Shown piece after piece: positions 1 to 8,613 of a stretch of 64,000 nt of DNA. The position numbers and the translations under genes are program-made. Source of the stretch: Sphingomonas sp. (GTDB taxonomy: Bacteria > Pseudomonadota > Alphaproteobacteria > Sphingomonadales > Sphingomonadaceae); NCBI RefSeq assembly GCF_019746665.1, contig NZ_JAIERS010000017.1:1-64000 (forward strand). Direction: 5' to 3'. How positions within the stretch are numbered: position 1 is the stretch's first letter; each line of letters begins with the position of its first letter. Under the pieces are notes generated by a model. That model was not told the origin of the DNA, searched no databases, and saw only the letters and a list, made by a program, of their open reading frames with translations.

Positions 1-45
1 CTACGAATCTGAGGGTCGGACGTTCGAATCGTTCCGGGCGCGCCA
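1..45 (+). tRNA. tRNA-Arg(ACG), 3' part only
   Basis: The window opens in the anticodon loop. CTACGAA (1-7) is a seven-base loop with anticodon ACG at 3-5, followed by the 3' half of the anticodon stem (TCTG), a T arm with the canonical TTCGAATC loop, the 3' acceptor strand CGGGCGC (35-41), discriminator G (42) and an encoded CCA (43-45). A T run follows directly. The 5' half lies outside the window. The anticodon reading assumes standard loop geometry, which fits well. Confidence 0.9.
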
Positions 46-78
46 TTTTTCAAACGGCTTAGCGGGTGGCTTCCACCC

Positions 79-522
79 TTATTCCGACTTTAGCGACGTC
101 GGAATCCCGACATCTGCTGAACCCGCCGCATCGCCCCCCTCTTTCACCGTCCGCAGCCGGTCGAGGATCGTGCGCCCGTGGCGTTCGCCCGTCTCGGCCA
201 AGGCCGCCTCCAGCGCACGATAGGCGGTGACGACCGCGCGCCCCTCCTCGGTCAGGGTCGCGCCGATCCGGGCGCCGGGGTGGAGCGCGACCAAGGGTTC
301 GGCGAAGGCGCGGTTGGTCGCGTCGATCATCAGCCACGCGCGGCGATAGCTGAGCCCCATCGCCCGCGCCGCCGCCGAGATCGAGCCCTCGCGCCCGATC
401 GCTTCGAGCAATTCGGCCTTGCCGGGGCCGAGCGCGATCACCTCGCCCACCAGCAGCTGCGTCTTGATCCTGAGCCTGGCCACGCCGGCATAGTGTCGCC
501 GATCGCGGCGCCAGGCAATCAC
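79..522 (-). CDS. ModE-type winged-helix regulator (N-terminal DNA-binding domain only)
   Basis: A protein of about 147 residues that is almost entirely the ModE N-terminal winged-helix domain. It carries GPGKAELLEAIGREGSISAA followed by GLSYRRAWLMIDATN, the family's helix-turn-helix. There is no molybdate-binding TOBE/molbindin half, so it is the short single-domain type, and how it would sense metal is unclear. The frame is open to a TTG at 579, but that start would place codons over a palindrome at 545-564. GTG at 522 (preceded by AAAAGGGG) or GTG at 483 is more likely; 522 is used here and is provisional. It is divergent from a TonB-dependent receptor. A molybdenum-hydroxylase operon lies about 6 kb away. 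Inferred role: Mo-responsive or related repressor/activator of the receptor gene. Confidence 0.8.
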   Translation of the reverse strand: MIAWRRDRRHYAGVARLRIKTQLLVGEVIALGPGKAELLEAIGREGSISAAARAMGLSYRRAWLMIDATNRAFAEPLVALHPGARIGATLTEEGRAVVTAYRALEAALAETGERHGRTILDRLRTVKEGGDAAGSADVGIPTSLKSE

Positions 523-544
523 CCCCTTTTCCGTGAGTGCTCTC

Positions 545-564
545 CTATATACAGACGGATATAG
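545..564. promoter_or_regulatory. ModE-box-like palindrome between divergent genes
   Basis: Perfect 6-bp arms CTATAT (545-550) and ATATAG (559-564) are separated by 8 bases. The TATAT...ATATA core and the spacing of the arms resemble published ModE operators. The site lies 23 bases upstream of the GTG proposed for the ModE-like gene and 26 bases upstream of the receptor ATG, where it could control both. Binding is inferred, not shown. Confidence 0.55.
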
Positions 565-590
565 CGAGTCGAAACGCAAAAGGTGGATGA

Positions 591-2921
591 ATGCCGTTGA
601 TCTGGGCGATGACGCTTGCCGCCGACGCCGCGCCGACCGCGCCCGATCCGGTAGCGGTGGCCGAGGCGCCGGCGGACGTGACCGTGACCGCGCGCCGCCG
701 GCCCGAGCCGGTGCAGCGCGTGCCGGCGGCGATTTCGGTGGTCGACGCGCCGCTGATCGAGCGCAGTTACACGGTGAACACCCAGGGGCTGACGGTGCTG
801 GTGCCGAGCCTCAATTACAGCTCGGCCAACCCGCGCAACACCGCCTTCACCATTCGCGGGCTCGGCAGCAGCGTCGTCGCGGTGAGCCAGGCGAATGACG
901 GGCTGGAGCCGGGCGTCGGCTATTATGTCGATCAGGTCTATCACGCGCGGCCCGCGACGGCGGCGTTCGATTTCGTCGATCTGGAGCAGGTCGAGGTATT
1001 GCGCGGGCCGCAGGGCACCTTGTTCGGCAAGAACACCACCGCCGGCGCGATCAACATCACCACCAAGGCGCCGAGCTTCACCCCCGAAGGGACGGCGGAA
1101 TTTTCCTATGGCAGCTATAATCTGGTGCAGGCGCGGGCCGCCGTCTCGGGGCCGATCCTGGGCGACACGATCGCCGCGCGGCTGTCGGCGCTGCTCACCC
1201 GGCGCGACGGCGTGATCCATAATGTCCGCCGGCGCGAGGACGAGAACAGCGTCAACAACGCCGCCCTGCGCGGCCAGCTGCTGATCGCGCCGAGCAACGA
1301 TGTGCAATTCCGCCTGAGCGTCGATTACTCCAGTTTCGACAGCGCCTGCTGCACCCAGGTCTATCTGCGCGTCGGGCAGAGCCTGCGCGCCGTGGCGCGG
1401 CAATATCCGGCGCTCGCGGCGGGGGCGAACTACGCGCCGCCGAGCCTGAACTACGCCGACCGGCTGACCGACATCGACGCGCCAGTGGGGGTCAACACCA
1501 ATGAAGGCGGCATCGGCCTGATCGGCGACTGGAATCTGGGGCCGGCGACGCTCACTTCGGTAAGCGCGTGGCGCTTCTGGCGCTGGGACGCGGCGAACGA
1601 CCGGGACTATACCGGGCTGCCGATCCAGCTCACGCAGCGCATCCCCTCGCGCCAGGATCAATATAGCCATGAGGTGCGGCTGGCCTCGAACGGCGACCGC
1701 CGGCTGAGCTATGTCGTCGGGCTCTATTATTTCTACCAGAAGATCAGCGGGCAGCCGATCAGCATTTATGGCCCGGCGGGCGCTTATTGGTTGCTGGGGC
1801 CGCCATCGCAATTCCCGGCCAATCTGCTCGATGGTTATGGCCAGGACGGGCGCACCCGCTTCCGCACCGATAGCGTCGCGGTGTTCGGCGAGGCCAATTG
1901 GCACGTCGCCCCCGCCCTCACGCTCACCGGGGGCCTGCGTTATACCTATGAGGAGAAGTCCGCCGATTATACCACGACCGTGGGCGGCGGCCCGCCCGTC
2001 ACCGATTCGCGGCTGATCAACGCCCAGCTCTCGGTGCTGCGGCCGCAAAGCTATTCGGCGGCGAACCGCGAGGGCAATCTCTCGGGCCGCGCCAACATCG
2101 CCTATCAGCCGGCGCCGAACATGCTCGCCTACGCAAGCTATGCGCGCGGCTTCAAATCGGGCGGGATCAACGTGTCGGGGCTGCCGCTCGACGCGCAGAA
2201 CCGGCCGGCGCTGGGCACCGCGGTCATCCGGCCCGAGCTCAACACCACTTATGAAGTCGGGCTGAAGACGAGCTGGTTCGCCAAGCGGCTCGAGCTCAAT
2301 CTCACCGGCTATTATACCGAAGTCACTGATTTCCAGGCGACGATCGTCGATTCGAGCCAGACGGTCGCGCTGCGCGGTTATCTGTCGAACATCCCCAGGG
2401 TCACGGTGTCGGGGTTCGAGGCGGACGCGGTCGCCCGACCGGCGCAAGACGTCGTGCTGCGCGGGGGGCTGGCTTATGCGAACGGCACCTATGCGCGTTA
2501 TCCAGCGGGTCCGTGCCCGCTCGAACTGCAAACGGCGGGCACTCAGGCGTGCGACCTGACCGGGCGGCCACTGGTCGGCCTGCCGCGCTGGTCGGTGAGC
2601 TTCGGCTTCGACATCGACCGCTCGCTCGCCGCGCTGGGGGTGCGCGGCAAGGCCTATCTCCATGCCGACAGCAATTGGCGCAGCGGCTATTATGGCGACC
2701 CTTCGCTGTCGCGCTTCACTTATATCAATGCCTATAACCTCACCAACGCGACGCTCGGCTATCGCGCGCCCGGCGGGTGGGAGGTGGCGCTGTTCGTCCG
2801 CAACCTGTTCGACGAGGCCTATGTTCAGAATGTGACCGTCCAGGCGGGCAATTCGGGGCTGATCCTGGGCCTGCCGAGCGACCCGCGGATCATCGGGCTC
2901 ACCTTCCGCATCGCCCGCTAG
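591..2921 (+). CDS. TonB-dependent outer-membrane receptor
   Basis: 776 residues, the usual size for the family. A short hydrophobic N-terminus (about residues 1-14) reads as an export signal. The plug domain follows with VTVTARRR, then LEQVEVLRGPQGTLFGKNTT and AGAINITTK, both hallmark plug motifs, and a long beta-barrel ends in LTFRIAR with the C-terminal aromatic strand. The start is supported by AAAGGTGG just upstream. The barrel gives no clue to the ligand. The only context is the divergent ModE-type regulator and the palindrome between the genes, suggesting uptake linked to molybdenum (molybdate, tungstate or a metallophore complex). The receptor assignment is firm; the substrate is speculation. 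Confidence 0.93.
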   Translation: MPLIWAMTLAADAAPTAPDPVAVAEAPADVTVTARRRPEPVQRVPAAISVVDAPLIERSYTVNTQGLTVLVPSLNYSSANPRNTAFTIRGLGSSVVAVSQANDGLEPGVGYYVDQVYHARPATAAFDFVDLEQVEVLRGPQGTLFGKNTTAGAINITTKAPSFTPEGTAEFSYGSYNLVQARAAVSGPILGDTIAARLSALLTRRDGVIHNVRRREDENSVNNAALRGQLLIAPSNDVQFRLSVDYSSFDSACCTQVYLRVGQSLRAVARQYPALAAGANYAPPSLNYADRLTDIDAPVGVNTNEGGIGLIGDWNLGPATLTSVSAWRFWRWDAANDRDYTGLPIQLTQRIPSRQDQYSHEVRLASNGDRRLSYVVGLYYFYQKISGQPISIYGPAGAYWLLGPPSQFPANLLDGYGQDGRTRFRTDSVAVFGEANWHVAPALTLTGGLRYTYEEKSADYTTTVGGGPPVTDSRLINAQLSVLRPQSYSAANREGNLSGRANIAYQPAPNMLAYASYARGFKSGGINVSGLPLDAQNRPALGTAVIRPELNTTYEVGLKTSWFAKRLELNLTGYYTEVTDFQATIVDSSQTVALRGYLSNIPRVTVSGFEADAVARPAQDVVLRGGLAYANGTYARYPAGPCPLELQTAGTQACDLTGRPLVGLPRWSVSFGFDIDRSLAALGVRGKAYLHADSNWRSGYYGDPSLSRFTYINAYNLTNATLGYRAPGGWEVALFVRNLFDEAYVQNVTVQAGNSGLILGLPSDPRIIGLTFRIAR

Positions 2922-2996
2922 TCGCCGCCGGTGGCGCGTGACGGCAAGGGGCTGGACGCGCGCGCGCGCGCATGGCATCGGCGGGGCGCCTCGCAC

Positions 2997-3083
2997 GCGG
3001 GCGTGGCGGAATTGGTAGACGCAGCGGACTCAAAATCCGCCTCTGGCAACAGAATGTCGGTTCGAGTCCGACCGCCCGCACCA
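2997..3083 (+). tRNA. tRNA-Leu(CAA)
   Basis: A complete class II tRNA. The acceptor strands GCGGGCG (2997-3003) and CGCCCGC (3073-3079) pair perfectly. The anticodon stem GCGGA/TCCGC closes the loop CTCAAAA, giving anticodon CAA. A long variable arm, a T arm GTCGG-TTCGAGT-CCGAC, discriminator A and encoded CCA follow. A run of alternating CG (about 2957-2971) precedes it. Confidence 0.97.
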
Positions 3084-3180
3084 CGCCCTCCAGGCAGCAA
3101 ACACGCGGAAATCGTGCAAGCCGGCCGCCCGGCGCCCTGGGTATCCCGCGCGAACGCCCCGTTCGAGCAGGAGAGCCCCC

Positions 3181-4092
3181 ATGTCCGCCATCGCCCCCAC
3201 CCGCGTGCAAGCGACCCGCGCCTATCGCCGCAAGCTCGGCGATTATGAGATCACCGCCTTGTCCGACGGGTTCGTCGACCTGTCGTTCGGCGTCTGGCAG
3301 GGGATCGAGCAGGAGGCGTTCGACGCCGCGCTCACCGACCACTTCATGCCGACGGGCGGATTTCGCAACGGCATCACCTCGTTCGTCATCAATACCGGCG
3401 CCAAGATCATCATGATCGACGCGGGCGCGGCGGGATTGTTCGGGCCGAACAGCTATCACTTTCCCGATAATCTGGCGCATGCCGGGCTCACCGCCGCCGA
3501 CATTGATCTGGTGATCCCCACCCATGCCCATCCCGATCATATCGGCGCGTTGCTGAGGGACGGGCAGGCGAGCCTGCCCAACGCCGAAATCCGCGTGAAC
3601 CAGACCGAGCTCGATTTCTGGACGAGCGAGGCGGCGCAGGCCAAGGCGCCCGATTTCATGCGCGGCTGGTGGGATCTCGTGCGCGGGGTGGACCGGGCCT
3701 ATGCCGGGCGGCTGACGAGCTTCGCCGACAATGCCGCGCTTGGCGATGGCATCACCCATATGCCCTTTCCCGGGCACACGCCGGGGCATAGCGGCTATCT
3801 GATCGAAAGCGCGGGCGAGCAGCTGCTGATCTGGGGCGATCTGGTCGTCCACCACGCGATCCAGTTTCCGCACCCGCAGGCGAGCATGATCTTCGATATC
3901 GATCCGGGGCTTGGCCACCAATCGCGGCTGCGCGGGCTCGATCTCGCGGCGACCGACAAGCTGCTCACCGCCGCCACCCATCTGCCTTTTCCGACCTTCG
4001 GCTATGTCGCCCGGCGTGGAGACGCCTATCAATGGGTGCCCGAGACGTGGCGGTATGACGTTTCGGGCCTCGCCTGGCAGCCGGTGGTTTAA
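3181..4092 (+). CDS. MBL-fold metallohydrolase
   Basis: 303-residue metallo-beta-lactamase-fold hydrolase, probably binuclear zinc. THAHPDH (residues 114-120) is the HxHxDH motif, PGHTPGHS (about 198-204) supplies the next metal His, WGD (about 218-220) the bridging Asp, and a C-terminal His in THLPFP completes the set. AGGAGAG upstream supports the ATG. The sequence resembles the AttM/quinone-hydrolase-like branch in which such proteins act on lactones, esters or thioesters, but nothing fixes the substrate. No export signal is obvious. It stands alone between tRNA-Leu and an AraC gene. Confidence 0.88.
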   Translation: MSAIAPTRVQATRAYRRKLGDYEITALSDGFVDLSFGVWQGIEQEAFDAALTDHFMPTGGFRNGITSFVINTGAKIIMIDAGAAGLFGPNSYHFPDNLAHAGLTAADIDLVIPTHAHPDHIGALLRDGQASLPNAEIRVNQTELDFWTSEAAQAKAPDFMRGWWDLVRGVDRAYAGRLTSFADNAALGDGITHMPFPGHTPGHSGYLIESAGEQLLIWGDLVVHHAIQFPHPQASMIFDIDPGLGHQSRLRGLDLAATDKLLTAATHLPFPTFGYVARRGDAYQWVPETWRYDVSGLAWQPVV

Positions 4093-4229
4093 GGCGCAAG
4101 ATCGGCCATGCTCGCGCAGGATCGGCACCGCGTCGTTCGGCCGCCCGCGCCATGTTCCGGGGGCCGGGCCGGGCCCCCAATCGGCATTGCTTCCGGCATA
4201 ACCCGCCCCAGGGCGCCTGGCCGAGGATC

Positions 4230-4688
4230 ATGCCGATGTCGCAAGCCCCCGCACCGATCGACACCATGTTCGACGCGCGATTGCGCGCCGCGATGAGGCA
4301 GCGGCCCCGGGGGCCGGCACAAGCAATGATCGTCTCCGGCGGGCTCGCCCCGCACCGGCTGCGGCGGGTGGACGACTATGTCGAGGCGCATCTCGCCGAG
4401 CCGCTGCTGCTGGTCGATCTCGCGAAAATCGCCAAGCTCAGCCCCAAGCATTTTTCGCGCGCTTTCACCCAGACCACGGGGCGACCGCCGCATCGCTGGC
4501 TGATCGAAAAGCGGGTCGCGGCGGCGCGGGCGTTGCTGCGCGGTTCCGACAAGTCGTTGAGCGAGATCGCGCTCGAATGCGGTTTCGCCGACCAGAGCCA
4601 TTTCACCTCGCTGTTCCGCCGCTATCTCGGTGCGCCGCCCGGGCTGTGGCGCCGGGCCTGGCACGAGGGTCAGGCCCGCGCGGCGTGA
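4230..4688 (+). CDS. Short AraC-family regulator (DNA-binding domain)
   Basis: About 152 residues. Nearly all of it is an AraC/XylS DNA-binding domain with two helix-turn-helix units: LVDLAKIAKLSPKHFSRAF and, in the second, SEIALECGFADQSHFTSLF followed by the family's terminal RRYLG segment. There is no ligand-binding domain, only about 35 N-terminal residues of low complexity. The frame is open from 4152, but the ATG at 4230 follows GAGGATC and begins the plausible protein; 4236 is the alternative. The target is unknown. A second AraC gene lies 92 bases downstream on the same strand. Confidence 0.8.
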   Translation: MPMSQAPAPIDTMFDARLRAAMRQRPRGPAQAMIVSGGLAPHRLRRVDDYVEAHLAEPLLLVDLAKIAKLSPKHFSRAFTQTTGRPPHRWLIEKRVAAARALLRGSDKSLSEIALECGFADQSHFTSLFRRYLGAPPGLWRRAWHEGQARAA

Positions 4689-4780
4689 CGGTGCCCGACC
4701 GCACCGGAAATGGCGCTTTGGCAACAGCGCGCGCGCGACAAACAGGGTAAGCATCACGGATGCGGACATTCCTCTAGACG

Positions 4781-5725
4781 TTGGCCAAGGTGGCGCCAAT
4801 CGGCCCCGATGGGGGAGCGCCCCCGCCATCCTATCTCCACTGGATGCGCGGCGTCGCGGCGCGGCTCGGCAATCGCTACGAGGATCGCGTCGCCCCCCGG
4901 CAGCGACTGGCGATGATGCGCGGGCTGATCGGCGAGGCGCACAGCGATGCCGCCACGCCGCAATTGTCGCTGCAGCTCTGTACCGCCGGCGATTATGAGC
5001 TGACCGCCGATCTCGGCGCCGGCCGCTTTCGGGCGCGGCGGCGCGGCGGAGACATGGTGATCGGCCCGCCCAACCAGCCGCTCCAGCTTTCGGGGGGCAG
5101 CAAGGCGGGGATCGAGATGACGATCCTGGCGCTCGATTGGGCCGATGTGGCGGCGGTCTGCGAAGGTGTGCAGGCGCCGTCGCTTGGCGACTTCGGCCCG
5201 CTCCATGCCGGGCTGGTGCGCGATCCGCCGCTCGCCGCGGTGATCGAAACATTGTGGGACGAGCTGGGCAGCGATGGCGCCTTGCCCCGCCTCTATGTCG
5301 ATAGCGCCAAGCAGCTGACGGTCGCGCGGCTGCTGCGACTGGGGCGCAGCTATCGACCGCGACCGGGCGCGGCGCTCGCCCCCTGGCAGCTCAACCGGGT
5401 GATGGACCTGCTCGTCGCCCGCTTCAACGAGGAGCTGTCGGTGGCCGAGCTTGCGGGCGCCATCGGCATGTCGCCCTTCCACTTCGCCCGCGCGTTCAAG
5501 GCGAGCACCGGCCGGCCGCCCCACCGCCGGCAGATGGAGCTGCGCATCGAGCGTGGCTGCGCGATGCTCGCCACCAGCGCGCTGAGCGTGATCGAAATCG
5601 CGATCGCGGTCGGCTATGGCTCGCCCCAGACCTTCGCCCGGCTGTTCCGGCAGATGATGGGCATGACGCCGAGCGAGTATCGGCGTCGCGCCGGGGGCCA
5701 GGGCAGCACCCGTCGCGACGGGTAA
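4781..5725 (+). CDS. AraC-family transcriptional regulator
   Basis: A regulator of up to 314 residues with an N-terminal sensor-like region (roughly 50-190) and a C-terminal AraC domain (about 200-300): LSVAELAGAIGMSPFHFARA, then VIEIAIAVGYGSPQTFARL and FRQMMGMTPSEYRRR. The open frame begins with TTG at 4781 with no good ribosome site; GTG at 4790 or ATG at 4844 are alternatives, so the N-terminus is uncertain. It lies upstream of the GH5-like glycosidase in the same direction (78-base gap), making sugar-responsive control of that gene a reasonable guess only. Confidence 0.82.
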   Translation: MAKVAPIGPDGGAPPPSYLHWMRGVAARLGNRYEDRVAPRQRLAMMRGLIGEAHSDAATPQLSLQLCTAGDYELTADLGAGRFRARRRGGDMVIGPPNQPLQLSGGSKAGIEMTILALDWADVAAVCEGVQAPSLGDFGPLHAGLVRDPPLAAVIETLWDELGSDGALPRLYVDSAKQLTVARLLRLGRSYRPRPGAALAPWQLNRVMDLLVARFNEELSVAELAGAIGMSPFHFARAFKASTGRPPHRRQMELRIERGCAMLATSALSVIEIAIAVGYGSPQTFARLFRQMMGMTPSEYRRRAGGQGSTRRDG

Positions 5726-5803
5726 GTCCGGGAAATTCCGCAATATTCAGGGGCGCTTCACGCGCGCATTGGCAGAGCGATCGGCGGCAAGCGGGATGCG
5801 ACG

Positions 5804-6940
5804 ATGCGCGAGCGATGGACGGCGGAAGCGGCAGCGGCCTGGCATGGCGCGCAGCCCTGGCTGATGGGCTGCAATTTCACCCCCTCGACCGCGATCAACC
5901 AGCTCGAAATGTGGCAGGCGGCCACCTTCGACCTGCCGACGATCGAGCGCGAGCTGACGCTGGCGGCGTCGGCGGGGATGAACGTGGCGCGGGTGTATCT
6001 CCACGATCTGCTGTGGGTGGACGACGCGCCGGGCTTCCTGGCGCGCGTCGAGCAACTGCTCGCCGCGGCCGACGCGCGGGGCATCGGGGTGATGCTGGTG
6101 CTGTTCGATTCGTGCTGGCGGCCCGATCCGGCGCTGGGGCCGCAGCCGCATCCGGTCGATGGTGTCCATAATTCGGGCTGGCTGCAGGCGCCCGGGCCGG
6201 CGGCGCTCGCCGATCCCGCGCAGCATCCCCGGCTGCGCGCCTATGTCGAGGGCGTGGTCGCGCATTTCGCCCATGACCGCCGCGTGATCGCGTGGGACGT
6301 GTGGAACGAGCCCGATAATGGCGCCGAGGTTTCGGCGTGCGACCCGGCCGAGCTGAACGCCAAGGCGGCGCTGGTGCTGCCGGTGCTCCGCGCGGCTTTC
6401 GCCTGGGCGCGAGGCGCGGCGCCCACCCAGCCGCTGACGAGCGGCATCTGGTTGGGGGACTGGTCCGCGCCCGACAAGCTTACCGAGCTGCAACGCGCGC
6501 AACTGGATGAATCGGACATCGTCTCATTCCACAATTACGGCGACGCCGCTGATTTCGCGCGGCGCATCGCGTGGCTCAGCGCCTGGGGGCGGCCGATCCT
6601 GTGCAGCGAGTTCATGGCGCGCCCGGCGGGGAGCACGTTCCAGTCGATCCTGCCGATCGCGCGCGCGGAAGGGGTGGGCGCGATCTGCTGGGGCCTGGTG
6701 CGCGGCAAGACGCAGACGCATCTGCCCTGGGTCGCCTGGCAGGAAAAGGGTTTCGGCGGGGTGGGCGAGCCCTGGTTCCACGACATTTTCGAGGTGGATG
6801 GCGCCGCGCACGATCCCGCCGAGGTCGACTTTCTGCGCCTGATCGCCCGGATCGACGCCCGTGCCCCGCACTGGCCGATCGTGGCCGTGGGCGGCGTGGG
6901 GGCGCCCGACGTAGCCGATCAAGGCCGCGCGGCGGCCTGA
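5804..6940 (+). CDS. GH5-like (cellulase/mannanase superfamily) glycoside hydrolase
   Basis: 378 residues with a (beta/alpha)8 glycosidase pattern. DVWNEPDN carries the expected acid/base Glu (E169) after a beta-strand, and ILCSEFM carries the expected nucleophile Glu (E269), matching the two-glutamate arrangement of clan GH-A. GCNFTPSTAINQLEMWQ near the N-terminus is typical of the cellulase-like members often annotated as 1,4-beta-xylanase or glycosyl hydrolase. No signal peptide is visible, so it is predicted cytoplasmic and may act on imported oligosaccharides. The start ATG has only a weak ribosome site. It may be controlled by the AraC gene just upstream. The substrate cannot be read from sequence. 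Confidence 0.82.
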   Translation: MRERWTAEAAAAWHGAQPWLMGCNFTPSTAINQLEMWQAATFDLPTIERELTLAASAGMNVARVYLHDLLWVDDAPGFLARVEQLLAAADARGIGVMLVLFDSCWRPDPALGPQPHPVDGVHNSGWLQAPGPAALADPAQHPRLRAYVEGVVAHFAHDRRVIAWDVWNEPDNGAEVSACDPAELNAKAALVLPVLRAAFAWARGAAPTQPLTSGIWLGDWSAPDKLTELQRAQLDESDIVSFHNYGDAADFARRIAWLSAWGRPILCSEFMARPAGSTFQSILPIARAEGVGAICWGLVRGKTQTHLPWVAWQEKGFGGVGEPWFHDIFEVDGAAHDPAEVDFLRLIARIDARAPHWPIVAVGGVGAPDVADQGRAAA

Positions 6941-6944
6941 CCGC

Positions 6945-7514
6945 TCAGGCCAGCGCGCGTAGCCGCGCCAGATCCTCGGGGGTGTCGATGTCGATCAGCT
7001 CCTGCGGGCTGGTGACGATGTGGACCCCGCCCTGGATCAATGCCCGCGCGCCGTGATCGCCCTCCAGCGCGAGCAGTTCGGCGAAACGGCCGGCGGCGAA
7101 GAGCGCGGGGGGCGAGGGGCGCGCGCCGTCGCTGGAGGCAACGACCGCGTCCGCCGTTTGCGCCGCGTCGAGCAGCCGGAGGATTTGCACCGCCGTCACG
7201 CGCGGCATGTCGGCGAGGGCGATCAGCAGCGCCGCCGCGCCGCAATCGCGTGCCGCCTGCGCCGCCAGCCGCACCGATCCCGACAGGCCGGCGTCTGGCG
7301 CCGGGTTCTCGATCCGTCGATAACCGGGAAAGGCGACCCCGGTGCCCGAGACGATCGCGACGCGCGCGAGGAAGGGCACGGCTTCCAGCGCTGTCGCGAC
7401 ATGGCTGGCGAGTGGGCGGCCAAGGAAATCGGCGGCGAGCTTGTCCTCCGGCCCGAACCGCTCGGAGCGCCCCGCCGCGAGCAGCGCGAGCAGGGTGCGG
7501 CTAGCGTCGACCAT
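6945..7514 (-). CDS. mocA: MocA-like molybdenum-cofactor cytidylyltransferase
   Basis: 189-residue nucleotidyltransferase. LAAGRSERFGPEDKL at the N-terminus is the nucleotide-binding loop of the MobA/MocA superfamily. The LAAG form, rather than the LAGG of MobA, fits the CTP-using MocA branch that makes the MCD cofactor of xanthine-oxidase-family enzymes. IALADMPR holds the metal-binding Asp. It overlaps the upstream xdhC-like gene by 14 bases and is last in a Mo-hydroxylase operon, which supports the MocA reading. CTP versus GTP use is inferred from the motif and the context. Confidence 0.85.
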   Translation of the reverse strand: MVDASRTLLALLAAGRSERFGPEDKLAADFLGRPLASHVATALEAVPFLARVAIVSGTGVAFPGYRRIENPAPDAGLSGSVRLAAQAARDCGAAALLIALADMPRVTAVQILRLLDAAQTADAVVASSDGARPSPPALFAAGRFAELLALEGDHGARALIQGGVHIVTSPQELIDIDTPEDLARLRALA

Positions 7515-8415
7515 TGAAGGCGCCCACCATCGCGGCGGCGATCGACAGCGCGATCTCCGCCGGCCCGATCGCGCCGATGTCGAGCCCGACCGGCGCGTCG
7601 ATGCGGGCGATGGCGTCCTCGCCGACCCCGGCGGCCTTCAGGCGCTCGATCCGTGCGGCATGGCTACGGCGTGAGCCCAAGGAGCCCACATAAGCGGCGG
7701 GGGAGGCGAGGCCGGCGATCAGCGCCGGGTCGTCGATCTTGATGTCGTGGCTCAGGGTCACGATCGCGGTCGCGGGATCGGGCTTGAGCGCTTCGATCGC
7801 CTCGTCGGGCCAGCGATCGTCGAGCGTGACGCCGGGGAAGCGTTCCTCGGTCAGGAAGCGCGCGCGCGGGTCGATCACGGTGACGGCGATCCCCAGTTCG
7901 CGCGCGAGGCCGGCAAGCGCCTGCGCGATCTGCACGGCGCCGACGATCAGCAGCCGCCGCGGCGGATCGTAACGGTTGACGAAATCGCCTTCGCTGCCTT
8001 CGCGCGACTGGCCGCTGGCGAGATCGGTCGCGATGCTGAACGCTTCGCCGCGCGCGCGCGCCTCGCCGATGGCGGCGAACAAAGCGGGCGGGAAGCCGGC
8101 GTCGCGCACCGGCTGTACCAGCACGTCGATCTTGCCGCCGCACGGCAGGCCGACTTCCCAGGCGGCGTCATCGGCGACGCCATAATGTTTGAGCACGGCC
8201 GGGGCGCCGGCGATCACTTGCGCGGCGGTCGCGAGGATGTCGCTCTCGACGCAGCCACCCGAGACCGAGCCCTCGAAGCGGCCATCGCCATGCACCAGCA
8301 TATGGCTGCCACGCGGCCGGGGCGCCGAACCCCAGGTGGAGACGACCGTCGCCAGCGCGAGCGGCGCGCCAGCCCATTGCGCGGCGGCGGCGAGGACGGA
8401 GTCGTTATCGGCCAT
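7501..8415 (-). CDS. XdhC-family molybdenum-cofactor chaperone (PaoD-like)
   Basis: 304 residues. The N-terminal XdhC domain has VSTWGSAPRPRGSHM and GSVSGGCVESD, both conserved in the family; a Rossmann-like C-terminal XdhC_C domain has LLIVGAVQIAQAL and GSLGSRRSHAARIERL. Members bind the Mo cofactor and help sulfurate and insert it into xanthine-oxidase-family enzymes; E. coli PaoD plays this part for PaoABC. Its position between the catalytic-subunit gene and mocA fits that role exactly. A 198-base gap holding palindromic repeats separates it from the catalytic subunit. Confidence 0.9.
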   Translation of the reverse strand: MADNDSVLAAAAQWAGAPLALATVVSTWGSAPRPRGSHMLVHGDGRFEGSVSGGCVESDILATAAQVIAGAPAVLKHYGVADDAAWEVGLPCGGKIDVLVQPVRDAGFPPALFAAIGEARARGEAFSIATDLASGQSREGSEGDFVNRYDPPRRLLIVGAVQIAQALAGLARELGIAVTVIDPRARFLTEERFPGVTLDDRWPDEAIEALKPDPATAIVTLSHDIKIDDPALIAGLASPAAYVGSLGSRRSHAARIERLKAAGVGEDAIARIDAPVGLDIGAIGPAEIALSIAAAMVGAFNGRR

Positions 8416-8457
8416 GGTTTTGGTCCTGTGGTTGATCGGGTGTTGCGCGCTGGAAGG

Positions 8458-8600
8458 CCCTCACCCAACCCTCTCCCGTAAACGGGAGAGGGCTTTTCTG
8501 TTCCGCTTGCCATCAGCCCTCTCCCGCAGGCGGCAGAGGGCGTTACCGCCGCTTCCTTCCTATAGCCCTCTCCCGCCTGCGGGAGAGGGTTGGGTGAGGG
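8458..8600. repeat. REP-like inverted-repeat block between paoC-like and xdhC-like genes
   Basis: Bases 8458-8478 and 8580-8600 are perfect 21-base inverted copies of each other. Each carries an inner 10-bp palindrome: CCCTCTCCCG with CGGGAGAGGG at 8469-8492, and again at 8566-8589. A degenerate third palindrome lies at 8517-8540. The block sits inside an operon and could form strong mRNA hairpins that lower expression of, or separate the stability of, the two downstream genes. Confidence 0.85.
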
Positions 8601-8613
8601 TTCTTCTCCCCCC

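Noticed and set aside
519..2996. 825-codon open frame antisense to the TonB receptor
   Set aside because: A shadow of a GC-rich gene: Arg/Pro-rich composition, no domain, and the opposite frame has unmistakable plug motifs.
2997..3180. tRNA-Leu as an integration site for a mobile element
   Set aside because: No integrase and no repeated tRNA 3' end was seen downstream.
8469..8500. First palindrome followed by CTTTTCTG as an intrinsic terminator
   Set aside because: It is one unit of a repeat block and lies inside an operon read on the other strand; the T run is too short to be convincing.
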